The notes: generated by a model not told the origin, from the letters alone. 64,000 nt of DNA from Polyangium fumosum (GCF_005144585.1 NZ_SSMQ01000028.1:62001-126000), one strand, 5' to 3'. Positions 15,612-24,558 are shown, numbered from the stretch's first letter. A program made the numbers and translations.

Positions 15612-18197
15612 TCACGCGCCTCCCCGCTCCGTGACGAGGCCGAGCGAAGGCAGGCGCTCGCGCGCCCCATCGATCCGCGAGGTCTCCGCGTTGATCGCCT
15701 CGAGCTTGCGCCGGAGCGCCGCCGCGTCGGTCGTGTCCGCCGTGAGGTTCGCGAGCGGCGCGAGGACCTTCTCCTGGAGCTGCGCGACGAGTTTGTCGCG
15801 CTCGGCGATCTGGAGCGAGCCCACGTCGGAGGACGAGGGGACGAAGTCGACGAGGTGCCGCTCCACGCTCTGCGCGTAGTACCGCTCGTTCCGCAGCCTG
15901 CGCTCGAGGTAGGCCGGATCGTCGAGGCGCATCTGCGCGAACTCCTCCTGCATCGCGGTCTCGTCGAGGGCCTGCACCTCGTTGAAGACGCGGCGCCAGG
16001 CCACGGCGTCGGAGGCCTCGTACGCCGCCATCGCGCGCGCCTCGATCTCGGCGAGCCGCTTCTCCCACGCGGACCGATCCATGCCGTAGAGGTTGCCCGA
16101 GGCGCGGTAGACGCGGCGGCGCAGCTCGTTGAGCTCGGCCTCGAAGCGGGCCATGGGCGGCGAGAGCGTCTCGTTCGGGTCGCCGCGGTACCAGTCGACG
16201 AGCAGGCGCAGCTTTTCGCAGAGCGCCTGCAGCTTGTCCGGATCCGTCGCGACGACCTCGCGGATGCCGGCGACGAGCATGTCCGCCTCGGCCCGGTAGC
16301 TCGTCGCGCTCGAACCCCAGAGCGACTTGCTCGTCGCCTCGGCCTCTTCGAGCAGCGCCTCCACGGCGCCCGCGGGATCAAAGCGCGGCGCGGCGGGCGG
16401 CTCGACCTGCGCCCAGAGCTCCTGCCCCGCCACGACCGCGCGCGCCTCCATCCGCATCGCGTCGTCGCACCGGAGCGTGAGATCCACGGGCGTGCCCACG
16501 GGCAGCTCGCGCGGGACCTGGAGCAGGAGCGCCTTGATCGGCATGCGGTTCTGCAAGAGCCGGAGCACCACGGCCCCGCTCTGATCCGCGGTGAAGAAGC
16601 GGCTCTTCACCTCCGCGGGCAAGCCCGCGCCGCGCGCGATGAGCACACGCCGCTCGCGCCGGCCCGCGCGCACGACCTCGATGGAGAGGTCCTTGGCCAC
16701 GACCGAGGGCCGCGAGAGCGCGCTCGCCCGCGGCCGGACGTCGCCGCGGTAGAGCGCAAACGGGAGCTCCGCGAGCACCTCGCGCTCGACCGAACGCAGG
16801 GCCACGCGCGACGCGTGCTCAGGCTCCTCGCCGAGCGGGACGTCGAGCCGCACGACAGCCCCCGCCGCATCCGGGAGCGCCGCCTTCGCGACCTCCTCGG
16901 CGCCGCTCATCCCGCGCAGGACCGCGATCTCCGCCGCGCCCTCCGGCGCCTGCTCGACGCGCACGCCGAGCCGGATCTTCGAGCCCTGGCTGACGAGCGG
17001 CGTCGTGAACGAGACCGTGATCTTCCGCTCGGGCTCGCCGATCCGCAGGCCCCCGAGCTGCGCCGCGTGGATGGCCGCGCCGAGCGCGACGCACGTGTCC
17101 ACCTCGTCCTGGAGCGGCTTCTCCGAGCGGCTCTTCTTGCAGATCGCCTCGGTCACGCGGCGGACGACCATCGGCACGCGGGTCGAGCCGCCGACGAGCA
17201 CGACGTGATCGATCTGCCCGAGATCCACCGACGAGGTCTCCGCGCTCCGCGCGAGGGCCCGCTCGCAGCAGGTGATCGTGGTCTCGACGAGATCCCCGAT
17301 CGCCTTCTCGTAGTCGGCGCGCCCGATGTCGCCCTCGAACGAGACGTTCTCGCCGCTCTTGTCCTGCATGAAGTCTTGCTTGGAGACGCTGACGACCTCG
17401 GAGGTCGAGAGCGACTCCTTGATCTCCTGCGCGAGGTGCACGAGGCGGCTGAAGCGCTGCCGATCCTCTTCATCGCCGCGGACGTCGAGGTCGAGGGCGT
17501 AGCCGCGCGCGACGAGGATGCCGCGGAGCTTCTCGGCGAAGCGCCGATCGAGGTCGTCGCCGCCGAGGTAGTTGTCGCCGTCGATCGCGAGCACCTGGTA
17601 CTCGCCGCCGAGGCAACGCAGGATCGAGACGTCGAACGTGCCGCCGCCGAGGTCGTAGACGAGGAAGTTGCCGTCGCCGAGGCGGCTCTTCCAGGTGTGG
17701 TAAATGGCCGCGGCCGTGGGCTCCTGGAGGATGCCGATGACGTCGAGCCCCGCCATCTCGCCGGCCTTGCGCGTGGCCTCGACCTGCGGCGCGTCGAAGT
17801 AGGCGGGCACCGTGATCACGGCCCGGTCGACGCGCACCTCGATGCCCTCGGACGCCTGTTTGCCGAGGTGCTCGCTCATGCGCGCGCGGAGCTCGGCGAG
17901 GATCTTGGCGCTCACGTCCTCGGGCGCGAGCGCGTGCGGGCCGACGTCGACCTTCGCATTTTGCCCCATCTTGCGCTTGATGGACTCGACGGGCGGAGGC
18001 GTCTTGCCGCGGCGCTGGCGCGCGGCGTGGCCGACGAGGAACGCCTCGCCCTTGGGATCCCAGGCGACCGCGGAGGGGACGGTGCGCCGGCCGAAGCGGT
18101 CGGCGTAGATGTGCAGATCGCGCTCGGACGGGTCGAGCATGGCGATCTCCGAGTTGGTCGTGCCGAGATCGATTCCAACGGGACGGTCGACGAACAT
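15612..18197 (-). CDS. Divergent Hsp70 (DnaK-type) chaperone
   Basis: An 861-aa Hsp70. The ATPase domain is well conserved: 'GIDLGTTNSE' (8-17), 'VITVPAYF' (127-134), 'EPTAAAIY' (159-166), 'DLGGGTFDVS' (182-191) and adenosine motif 'VVLVGGSTRVP'. The substrate-binding half departs strongly from DnaK: an Arg-rich beta region and then about 300 residues of helices with Trp-rich segments, giving more than 200 residues beyond the usual 640. There is no EEVD-like tail. It lies third in a four-gene operon, 3 bases after the small J-like gene. The operon context (two helical scaffold proteins, no dnaJ or grpE) suggests a specialised Hsp70 machine rather than housekeeping DnaK. Confidence 0.9.
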   Translation of the reverse strand: MFVDRPVGIDLGTTNSEIAMLDPSERDLHIYADRFGRRTVPSAVAWDPKGEAFLVGHAARQRRGKTPPPVESIKRKMGQNAKVDVGPHALAPEDVSAKILAELRARMSEHLGKQASEGIEVRVDRAVITVPAYFDAPQVEATRKAGEMAGLDVIGILQEPTAAAIYHTWKSRLGDGNFLVYDLGGGTFDVSILRCLGGEYQVLAIDGDNYLGGDDLDRRFAEKLRGILVARGYALDLDVRGDEEDRQRFSRLVHLAQEIKESLSTSEVVSVSKQDFMQDKSGENVSFEGDIGRADYEKAIGDLVETTITCCERALARSAETSSVDLGQIDHVVLVGGSTRVPMVVRRVTEAICKKSRSEKPLQDEVDTCVALGAAIHAAQLGGLRIGEPERKITVSFTTPLVSQGSKIRLGVRVEQAPEGAAEIAVLRGMSGAEEVAKAALPDAAGAVVRLDVPLGEEPEHASRVALRSVEREVLAELPFALYRGDVRPRASALSRPSVVAKDLSIEVVRAGRRERRVLIARGAGLPAEVKSRFFTADQSGAVVLRLLQNRMPIKALLLQVPRELPVGTPVDLTLRCDDAMRMEARAVVAGQELWAQVEPPAAPRFDPAGAVEALLEEAEATSKSLWGSSATSYRAEADMLVAGIREVVATDPDKLQALCEKLRLLVDWYRGDPNETLSPPMARFEAELNELRRRVYRASGNLYGMDRSAWEKRLAEIEARAMAAYEASDAVAWRRVFNEVQALDETAMQEEFAQMRLDDPAYLERRLRNERYYAQSVERHLVDFVPSSSDVGSLQIAERDKLVAQLQEKVLAPLANLTADTTDAAALRRKLEAINAETSRIDGARERLPSLGLVTERGGA

Positions 18198-18200
18198 GGT

Positions 18201-18635
18201 CTATCGCTTCCTCTCGGGGGACGTAGGGGCTGCTTCTGCGGCAAGCACGGGATCTTCATCGAGCGAGAGCACGCTTCGCGGCCCCCGCTCGGCCCCGCGG
18301 GAAAGGAACGTCGCGAGCGCGAGCGCCACCGAAGGACGCGGCGCGAGATCGGCGAGCCCGACGGGTTCGGCCGCGGGGGATTTGCGCATCTTCGGCGGCG
18401 CCTGCGCCGGGCCCGAACGATCGAGCGCGGGGTGGCGTGGGCGGGCGCCGATCGCGGCGCGCAGGCGGCGCAGCGGGTGCAAGGTGAGCTCTTCCCAGGC
18501 GGCGCGGATGGACGCGCGCTCGCTCTCGCCCGCGTCCTCGGCGAGCTCGCGCAGCCGCTCCGTGATGGCGCGCGGGCCCTCTTTCGGATCGAGGTCGAAG
18601 CGTTCGAAGGGGTTTTCCGGGGGGTGGTCGCTCAT
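18201..18635 (-). CDS. Small Hsp70-operon protein, possible degenerate J-like partner
   Basis: A 144-aa protein starting MSDHPPENPFERFDLDPKEG. The first 65 residues form charged helices ('AITERLRELAEDAGESERAS', 'AWEELTLHPLRRLRAAIG') with the size and feel of a J domain, but there is no HPD motif, so it cannot stimulate Hsp70 in the canonical way. The Pro/Ala-rich rest ends in a hydrophobic helix with low-complexity sequence. Its ATG overlaps the stop of the preceding 409-aa gene (ATGA), and the Hsp70 start is 3 bases after its stop, so all are translationally coupled. Confidence 0.65.
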   Translation of the reverse strand: MSDHPPENPFERFDLDPKEGPRAITERLRELAEDAGESERASIRAAWEELTLHPLRRLRAAIGARPRHPALDRSGPAQAPPKMRKSPAAEPVGLADLAPRPSVALALATFLSRGAERGPRSVLSLDEDPVLAAEAAPTSPERKR

Positions 18636-19861
18636 GACGAGATCCCGAGGAGCTTTTTGGCCTCGCCGAGGCGCTTCTTGGCCTCCGGGAGCCGCGTGGC
18701 CCCGGGGTAGAGCTGCTCGGCGCGGTCGATGAGGGCCACGGCCTTGTCGTGATCGTGGCGCGTGGGCGCGCGCGCGCCGGGCAGGAGGCGGAGCGCCTGC
18801 TCGCAGAGCGTGTTCGCCTTCATGAGCCGCGCGTTCCGGTGCGTCGGGCAGATCGCGATGGCCCGATCGAGCAGCTCCAGCGTCTCGCGCTCGGTGCGCA
18901 CGACGTCCGAGCGGAACACGAGCATCTGCGCCGCGCGGGCCGCGTACGCGAGCTTCGACGGATCGTCCTCGATACGCCGCGCGAGCGAGTCGACGAGCGG
19001 CGTGAGGGGGCTGATGATCTCCCGGAGCGCGTCCCAGCGGCTCGCGCGGTAATGGGCCCAGGCGAGCGGCGTGGCCTGCTCGATCGCGGCGTGCTCGACG
19101 CTCTCGTCCTCGCCGGACCAGCGCCACACCGCGACGAACCGCCCGAGCATCGCCGCGCCCTCCGCGGCGCTCGGCTCGCCCTTCGTGGTGACCTCGGCGA
19201 ACACGGCGAGGACGGGCGCGAGCGCCTCCTCGACGGCGACCGCGACGAGCGACGAGGCCCGGCGCGCCGCCCGCTCCGCGAGGGCCTCGGGGGCACGGGC
19301 GATCCGCGCGGCTTCCTGGACGCGTCTGAGTGCGACGAGCGCGCGTTGTGCGGAGGACGTGAGATCCCGCGCGCCGGTGCGCGCCCGCTCGCCGAGGTCG
19401 TCGATGCACCAGAGCGGAGCGTCGGCGAGGGCGCGATCGAGGTCCTGCCGCGCGAGCGCGCTGCCGGTGACGGCCTCGCCGAGGTCGCGGAGGTAGGTCT
19501 CTTCGCGGCCGAGGGCGAGCCAGGCGGTGATCGATCGGACGAACGCGTCGGGGGAGGTCGCCGGGAGGTCCGCGAGGGAGGCGTGGTGGAGGGCGAGGTG
19601 GTGGAGGAGCTCCGGGGGCGGATCGATCTGGCGCGCGGGTTCGAGGTGTTCGTGGAGGGCGTGGGGGTTGTCGGCGCGCGCGGCCTCGACGGCGTCACTC
19701 CCGCCGGGCAAACGCCGCAGGACGGCGCAGAGGCCGGCGCCGCGGGCCGGGGGGCGGACGTCCGGTCCGGCCTGGGCGCGGAAGAGGCGCTCGAAGGCGA
19801 TCTCGTCCGTGAGCCGCGCGAGCAGCGCTTCGTCCTCGTCTCGCCACACGGGAGGCATCAT
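18632..19861 (-). CDS. Helical/TPR-like protein, first gene of the Hsp70 operon
   Basis: A 409-aa protein beginning MMPPVWRDEDEALLARLTDE. The C-terminal third contains TPR-like pairs ('RAIAICPTHRNARLMKANTLCEQALRLLPG' split by 'HDHDKAVALIDRAEQLYPGATRLPEAKKRL'). The first two thirds are helical and rich in Ala, Arg and acidic residues, with no catalytic motif. It heads the operon and overlaps the next gene by 4 bases. A short copy of its N-terminal codons and upstream region is found at 31619-31713. No good ribosome-binding site; start 19861 or 19858. Confidence 0.75.
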   Translation of the reverse strand: MMPPVWRDEDEALLARLTDEIAFERLFRAQAGPDVRPPARGAGLCAVLRRLPGGSDAVEAARADNPHALHEHLEPARQIDPPPELLHHLALHHASLADLPATSPDAFVRSITAWLALGREETYLRDLGEAVTGSALARQDLDRALADAPLWCIDDLGERARTGARDLTSSAQRALVALRRVQEAARIARAPEALAERAARRASSLVAVAVEEALAPVLAVFAEVTTKGEPSAAEGAAMLGRFVAVWRWSGEDESVEHAAIEQATPLAWAHYRASRWDALREIISPLTPLVDSLARRIEDDPSKLAYAARAAQMLVFRSDVVRTERETLELLDRAIAICPTHRNARLMKANTLCEQALRLLPGARAPTRHDHDKAVALIDRAEQLYPGATRLPEAKKRLGEAKKLLGISS

Positions 19862-19887
19862 CCGCGGGAGGGGCGGATGCGGTCAAG

Positions 19888-20000
19888 ACGGGCGGGAGCG
19901 GGGGCGGGAGCGGGAGCGGGAGCGGGAGCGGGAGCGGGAGCGGAAGCGGGAGCGGAAGCGGGAGCGGGAGCGGGAGCGGGAGCGGGAGCGGGAGCGGGGG
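19888..20000. repeat. GGGAGC hexanucleotide tract
   Basis: About 18 units of GGGAGC with a few GGAAGC and GGGGGC variants, between the stop of the borosin methyltransferase gene and the start of the Hsp70 operon. It is the 5' region of that operon. Read on the minus strand it is the same CCGCTC tract seen in coding regions at 2415 and 57712. Confidence 0.9.
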
Positions 20001-20054
20001 CGGAGTCGCCGCAACGGTACCGCGCGGAGGATCATCCGCGGGCGGGAGGCGCGC

Positions 20055-20846
20055 TTATCGGTCTGCCGGCTCGAACCCGAGCCAGGAGGCGGTGGCGGGA
20101 TCGATGCGGCTCTTGCGCACGGGGGGAATGTAGAGCGTCGAGGCTGGCGTGACCCTGGCTTCCGCGAGCTTGCCGAGGCGCAGCCGCTCGATACGCGGCG
20201 CGCAGCCAATGTAGATCGCGGCCTCGTAGATCGTCACGGCGTGGTCGGCAGGGTATTCCTCGCAGAGCCGCGCCACGAGGAAGGGGAGCTTGTGGTTGCT
20301 CGCGCCTTCGCGACGGTACGTGTTGTCTCCGAACGACCCGATCTGCCAGAGCACGAGCGCCGTTGTGGGATCGATGCGCTTTCGATGAAGCACGAAATGC
20401 GACGCCTCGTAGCTCTGCATGCCCTGGTGACCAGGATCGATGCCGAGGTCGGCGAACAGGCAATCCTCCGCCGAGATCGCTGGCAGCATGGTCGCCGGAT
20501 ACCCCTCGTCACGCGCGCGCTCGATGGCCAGGTGCCCCGGATAAGCGAACACGCCCGGATGCCCGTAGAGCACCACGCACGTCCGATGGCCCCCCCTTAC
20601 CGAGTCAAGAATGCGGTCCACCATCGCGTGATACGTCTCTCCACGCGGCTTGCCCTCCCCGTAGAGCACCGTGAGCGACTCGGCCGACGGCGATAGCTCC
20701 TTGATCACACGCTCGGCGACGAGATCCGCGACCACGTAGAGAACCTTGTCCGACGCCTTGATCCAGGCGATCGCATTTCCCGTGAGATGCTCGGTCGTCC
20801 TGATTCCGGTCCCCACGACGACGAGCGAGCCATTCCCTTCGATCAT
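20055..20846 (-). CDS. Borosin-type peptide-backbone alpha-N-methyltransferase (split type)
   Basis: A 263-aa member of the tetrapyrrole-methylase superfold that matches borosin methyltransferases such as SonM. Signature stretches are 'GSLVVVGTGI' (SAM site, residues 6-15), 'LYGEGKPRGETY', 'VLYGHPGVFAYPGHLAIERA', 'AISAEDCLFADLGIDPG' and 'LVLWQIGSFG'. Tyr62, Arg68 and Tyr72 have the Tyr-x5-Arg-x3-Tyr spacing of the borosin catalytic site. Borosin enzymes methylate main-chain amides of a ribosomal precursor; this one lacks the C-terminal core that fused fungal enzymes carry. ATG 20846 is chosen because GGAGG lies 6 bases upstream (20858 is the alternative). It follows the kinase gene by 73 bases on the same strand; the precursor-like gene lies beyond the kinase. 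Confidence 0.9.
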   Translation of the reverse strand: MIEGNGSLVVVGTGIRTTEHLTGNAIAWIKASDKVLYVVADLVAERVIKELSPSAESLTVLYGEGKPRGETYHAMVDRILDSVRGGHRTCVVLYGHPGVFAYPGHLAIERARDEGYPATMLPAISAEDCLFADLGIDPGHQGMQSYEASHFVLHRKRIDPTTALVLWQIGSFGDNTYRREGASNHKLPFLVARLCEEYPADHAVTIYEAAIYIGCAPRIERLRLGKLAEARVTPASTLYIPPVRKSRIDPATASWLGFEPADR

Positions 20847-20919
20847 CCATTCCTCCATCCCTCGCCCCGACGTCGAGGCACGTATGATCATCCGATGAGA
20901 GCCGGCGACAGCACCCGGG

Positions 20920-23871
20920 CTAGTCCTGGCAGCCGAGCGCCGTCGCGCGTTGCGCCGCGGCCTTCGCGGTCGTCGACGCGTCCGCCTGGCCCCACCGCCG
21001 CAGGACCACCTTGTACGCCGCGCACGCCTCCGCCTTCTCCTTGAGCCTCTCGCGCACGACGCCGAGGCGGTACGTCGCAAGGGTGTGCCTCAGCGGGGCG
21101 TCGAGCGCCGTGCACGAGCGCGCCGCCGATTCGAGGCGGGGCAGCGCCTCGTCGTACCGACCCGCGAGGAACGCGACCTCCCCGAGCACCGCCGTGACCA
21201 TCGAGACGTCTGCCTGCGGATAATGCAGGTGCGGGCGCTTCAGCACGCTCCCCGCGAGCGCATCGCGGCCCTGCTGCGGGGTGCTCGCGGTCGCGGCCGT
21301 TCCTATCAGCCAGAGCACGCTCGGATCCGCCTCCTTGCCCTGCCACTCACGCTCCCACCCCGCGCGAGCCGCCTCGTACGCCGCCGCGTCCAGCCGTCCC
21401 GCCCGTTGTTTGGCCTTCAAGAGCAATGCCTGGGCATCGTCCCAAGGCCTCCACATCAAAGGACGACCCCACGCAGCTCGCTGCGAGAGGAACTGCTCGG
21501 CCACCTCCCCCGCCTTCCGGTCCTGCCCCATCTCCCAATAAAGCCGCACCAGCGCGAGCGCCGGCACGGCGTGCTTCTCCTCCTGCGGTTCGCCGATGAT
21601 CTCCCGATCGAAATCCTTCGCGAGCCGCTCGGCCTCGTCGAAATGGCCAGAGAGGATCGCGAGGTTGATCCGGAGCTTCACCGCCGCCTCCGGCATGCCC
21701 GCCTCGCGGAACCGCCGGACCGCCTGATCCACCGCCGCGCCCACCGCGCTGAGCGGCTGGCCCGAAGCCTCCAGGGCCACCGCCAGCTCCTGGTACGCGA
21801 ACGGCGACGCCTGCTCTTTCGTGATCCACCGGCGCGCGTCCGGCTCGAGGCGGCTGCACCTGCCCATGAGCTTCTGGAAGCGCAGCCGCTCGATGACGCA
21901 GTCCGTCGCCAAGGGCGCCAGCTCCACGCAACGATCGAGCGCATCGATCGCTTCGGGAATGCGCTCGTCGCGGAAGAGCGCCAGCGCGCGCGCTTGCCAG
22001 CAGTCCGCATACCGCTGATCCAGCTCGAGGCAGCGATCCACGAGCGCGAGCGTGTGCTCGGGCGAGGCATCCGGCTGCACCGCGTGGAGCAGCAAGACGA
22101 GCTCCGCGTCGCCAGGGAAGCGCCGCGTGGCCGCTTCGAGCCGGGCGGTCGTCGCGGCCTGATCGGGCGGATCGCGCTGGATCAGCGGCTCGAACGCGTC
22201 GAGCAGCACCTGGTCCCGCGCCGGCATCGTCGCGCGCAGCTCCACCGCGCGCTGGAACTCCGCGCGCGTGCTCGTCGTCTTGCCACGAAACCGATCGATC
22301 ACCGCGAGCCGCAGATGAGCCGCCCCGAGCGTCGGGTCGAGCTTGGCCGCCCTCTCGAACGCGTCGTACGCGAGCCCCCAGGAGGCGTCGCGGATGCTCT
22401 GCAATCCCTGGCGATAGGCCGCGAGCGCCTCGGGGCTCGCGCTCGAGGGCAGCTCGAGCTCGGTGACCGCGGTGGGCGTCGTGGACGGCGCCGCCGACGC
22501 CGACGCCACCGGCTGCGCCGCCGACCTGCGGCGCAGCCGCGACACGATGCCCGTGGAGAGGACGGCCAAGCCGGTGATCGCGAGCGTCACCGCCGCCACG
22601 AGCTGCCACCGACCCTGCACCGACGCCCGAAGCGTGGGCCCGACCGCCACGGCCGTCGGCGACTCCACCGTGTTCGCCAGCGGCGGGCGCTCGGGTGGTG
22701 CCGGCGCCGGTCTCTCGATCCGCACCGAGGGCGGCTCGAAGGGCTTCGCGCGCTTGCCCGTGACCGGCGAGGGCGACCGGATCGTGTTCATCGGCGCGCT
22801 GCCCGCCTCGGGCCTCGGCGTGGCGGAGCGAGACGTCGAGGCCGCGAGCGGGCGAGGCGCTTCGAGCGTCTCCGGTTCGTGTCCGACCGCGGGCGCGCCC
22901 GCGCGCGTCGCCGAGGGCGCGTTCGGGCCCTCCTCGGCATCCGCGTCGACGATACGCACGACGTCGGGGATGGCGAGAAACTCGCCCGTCACGAACGGTA
23001 CGAGCGTCTCGATGACGTGGTCCATCGACGGGAAGCGGTCGGCGGGGCGCTTCGACACCGCGCGGCGCAGGGTCCGCTCGACCGTGGCCGGCACGATGCC
23101 GTCGAGCGACGGCGGGTCGTCGGCGAGGATCGCGGACAGGAGCCGCACCCCATCGAGGCCCGGGCCGAAGGGGACCTCGCCCGTGAGCAGCTCGTACGCG
23201 AGCACGCCCCAGCCGAACTGGTCGATGCGCGCGTCGACCGCGTCGCCGCGGAGCTGCTCGGGCGCCATGTACGCGGGCGTTCCCACCATCATCCCCTCGC
23301 CGGTGAGCGTGTCGCTCTTGGGGTTCGAGGGCGGATCGAGATCGTCCTCGCCCGGCGTGGACCCGCGCGTGGAGAGCCCGACGCGCATCCTGCGCGCGAT
23401 GCCGAAGTCGAGCACCTTGATCGCGCCGTCGTCGCGAAGCATCACGTTCTCGGGCTTGATGTCACGGTGGACGATGCCCTCGCGATGCGCCGCCGAGAGG
23501 GCCCGCGCGACATCGACGAGCCAGCCGAGCCGGCGTGAAGAGGTCGTGCCGGCCGCGATGAGCTGGCGGAGCGAGACACCGTCGACGAACTCCATCGCGA
23601 GGTACGGCGCGCCATCCAGCTCGCCGATGTCGTAGATGGCGACCGTGTTCGGATGGCTCAACGCAGCGGCGGCGCGCGCTTCGCGGAGCATGCGGCCCTC
23701 GGCGCGCTGCCAGGCCTCCGGCTCCGCGGTGCCCTGCTTGCGCAAGAGCTTGAGGGCGACGCGGCGTTCGAGCCGCGTGTCGCGCGCCTGATACACGTCG
23801 CCCATCCCCCCCTCGCCGAGGGGGGCTTCGATGACGTAACGATCGACCGTATCGCCTGGGCGCAGGCGCAT
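20920..23871 (-). CDS. Membrane Ser/Thr protein kinase with TPR sensor domain
   Basis: A 983-aa PknB-type kinase. The kinase domain spans about residues 12-290: Gly-loop 'LGEGGMGDVY', 'VALKLL' lysine, 'HRDIKPENVM', 'DFGIARRM' and 'GTPAYMAPEQ'. Next come a Pro/Arg-rich linker, one transmembrane helix ('WQLVAAVTLAITGLAVLSTG', about residue 430), then some 500 periplasmic residues of TPR-like repeats such as 'WGLAYDAFERAAKLDPTLGAA' and 'AIDALDRCVELAPLATDC'. It starts 156 bases after the stop of the borosin precursor-like gene and ends 73 bases before the methyltransferase. Kinases of this type are very common in myxobacteria, so a link to the borosin genes is suggested only by position. Confidence 0.92.
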   Translation of the reverse strand: MRLRPGDTVDRYVIEAPLGEGGMGDVYQARDTRLERRVALKLLRKQGTAEPEAWQRAEGRMLREARAAAALSHPNTVAIYDIGELDGAPYLAMEFVDGVSLRQLIAAGTTSSRRLGWLVDVARALSAAHREGIVHRDIKPENVMLRDDGAIKVLDFGIARRMRVGLSTRGSTPGEDDLDPPSNPKSDTLTGEGMMVGTPAYMAPEQLRGDAVDARIDQFGWGVLAYELLTGEVPFGPGLDGVRLLSAILADDPPSLDGIVPATVERTLRRAVSKRPADRFPSMDHVIETLVPFVTGEFLAIPDVVRIVDADAEEGPNAPSATRAGAPAVGHEPETLEAPRPLAASTSRSATPRPEAGSAPMNTIRSPSPVTGKRAKPFEPPSVRIERPAPAPPERPPLANTVESPTAVAVGPTLRASVQGRWQLVAAVTLAITGLAVLSTGIVSRLRRRSAAQPVASASAAPSTTPTAVTELELPSSASPEALAAYRQGLQSIRDASWGLAYDAFERAAKLDPTLGAAHLRLAVIDRFRGKTTSTRAEFQRAVELRATMPARDQVLLDAFEPLIQRDPPDQAATTARLEAATRRFPGDAELVLLLHAVQPDASPEHTLALVDRCLELDQRYADCWQARALALFRDERIPEAIDALDRCVELAPLATDCVIERLRFQKLMGRCSRLEPDARRWITKEQASPFAYQELAVALEASGQPLSAVGAAVDQAVRRFREAGMPEAAVKLRINLAILSGHFDEAERLAKDFDREIIGEPQEEKHAVPALALVRLYWEMGQDRKAGEVAEQFLSQRAAWGRPLMWRPWDDAQALLLKAKQRAGRLDAAAYEAARAGWEREWQGKEADPSVLWLIGTAATASTPQQGRDALAGSVLKRPHLHYPQADVSMVTAVLGEVAFLAGRYDEALPRLESAARSCTALDAPLRHTLATYRLGVVRERLKEKAEACAAYKVVLRRWGQADASTTAKAAAQRATALGCQD

Positions 23872-24027
23872 GGCGTCATGGTATCGCGAACTCGTGACGA
23901 TTCGCGAAGATCCGCTCTCGATGGTTCCTGGACAACCTTGTGGGCAACCTTGGGAGACGCGCGACGTGCGATGTGGGGCACGTACGCCAACTCTTCATGA
24001 TTCCCCTCGCCGCTCGATCAAGGAGGA

Positions 24028-24540
24028 TCAGGAAAACTGGCGGCTGTCCGGGGAGCGGACCGATATCGGCGCGCGTACGGATGCGGGCCCGGTATCCGGA
24101 GAGCGTGACGACATCGGGCCGCGTACGGAGTCCGGAGAGCGCGTGGACAACGGGCCGCGCACGGACAAGGGGTTGGGGGGATCGGAGGTTCGGCTCGACA
24201 AGGGCGCACGGGTCGAGAGGGGCGCGCGGGTCGACAGGGGCGCGCGGGTCGACAGGGGCGCGCGCGTGGACAACGGGCCAGCGTCGGAGGCGCGTGCCGC
24301 CATCGTGGGGCAGCCGAGCAGGTACGGGCACGACCACGGCGAATGCATTGAGGCAGCATCCGGGTTGTCGGCCCGAAGGCGCTCGAAGATCGCTTGCGGT
24401 TGCCCCGAGTGTACGGCCTCTCGATCGACATCCGAGACGCCCGCGATGCGCATGGTCTCGTCAGGATTGAGGTAAAACCTCGCCAACAAGGAGTGGTCGA
24501 GGGCCATGTCCGCAAAAAACGCGAGGAGGGACTGTGTCAT
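24028..24540 (-). CDS. Borosin precursor-like protein with repetitive core region
   Basis: 170 aa. Residues 1-57 form a helical leader: 'LLAFFADMALDHSLLARFYL', 'NPDETMRIAGVSDVDREAVH' and 'SGQPQAIFERL'. This matches the pattern of the SonA borosin-binding domain (FF..L..D..L...Y..NP...MR..GL.....AV..G). Residues 60-85 include a hydrophobic WSCPYLLGCPTM patch. Residues 87-170 consist of short Arg-ended units: PLSTRA five times (last PLSSRT), then SPDSVR, GPMSSR, APISVR and similar, ending SPDSRQFS. The tail is encoded by 18-bp DNA repeats that keep the frame. ATG 24540 has AGGGAG 8 bases upstream and a palindrome at 24559-24572. It is the likely substrate of the methyltransferase at 20055; which segment is the core is not certain. 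Confidence 0.75.
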   Translation of the reverse strand: MTQSLLAFFADMALDHSLLARFYLNPDETMRIAGVSDVDREAVHSGQPQAIFERLRADNPDAASMHSPWSCPYLLGCPTMAARASDAGPLSTRAPLSTRAPLSTRAPLSTRAPLSSRTSDPPNPLSVRGPLSTRSPDSVRGPMSSRSPDTGPASVRAPISVRSPDSRQFS

Positions 24541-24558
24541 CTGTTCGCTCCCTACTAA

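Noticed and set aside
15348-18710. 1120-codon plus-strand frame opposite the Hsp70 gene
   Set aside because: Shadow of the Hsp70 and its neighbours; no domain visible.
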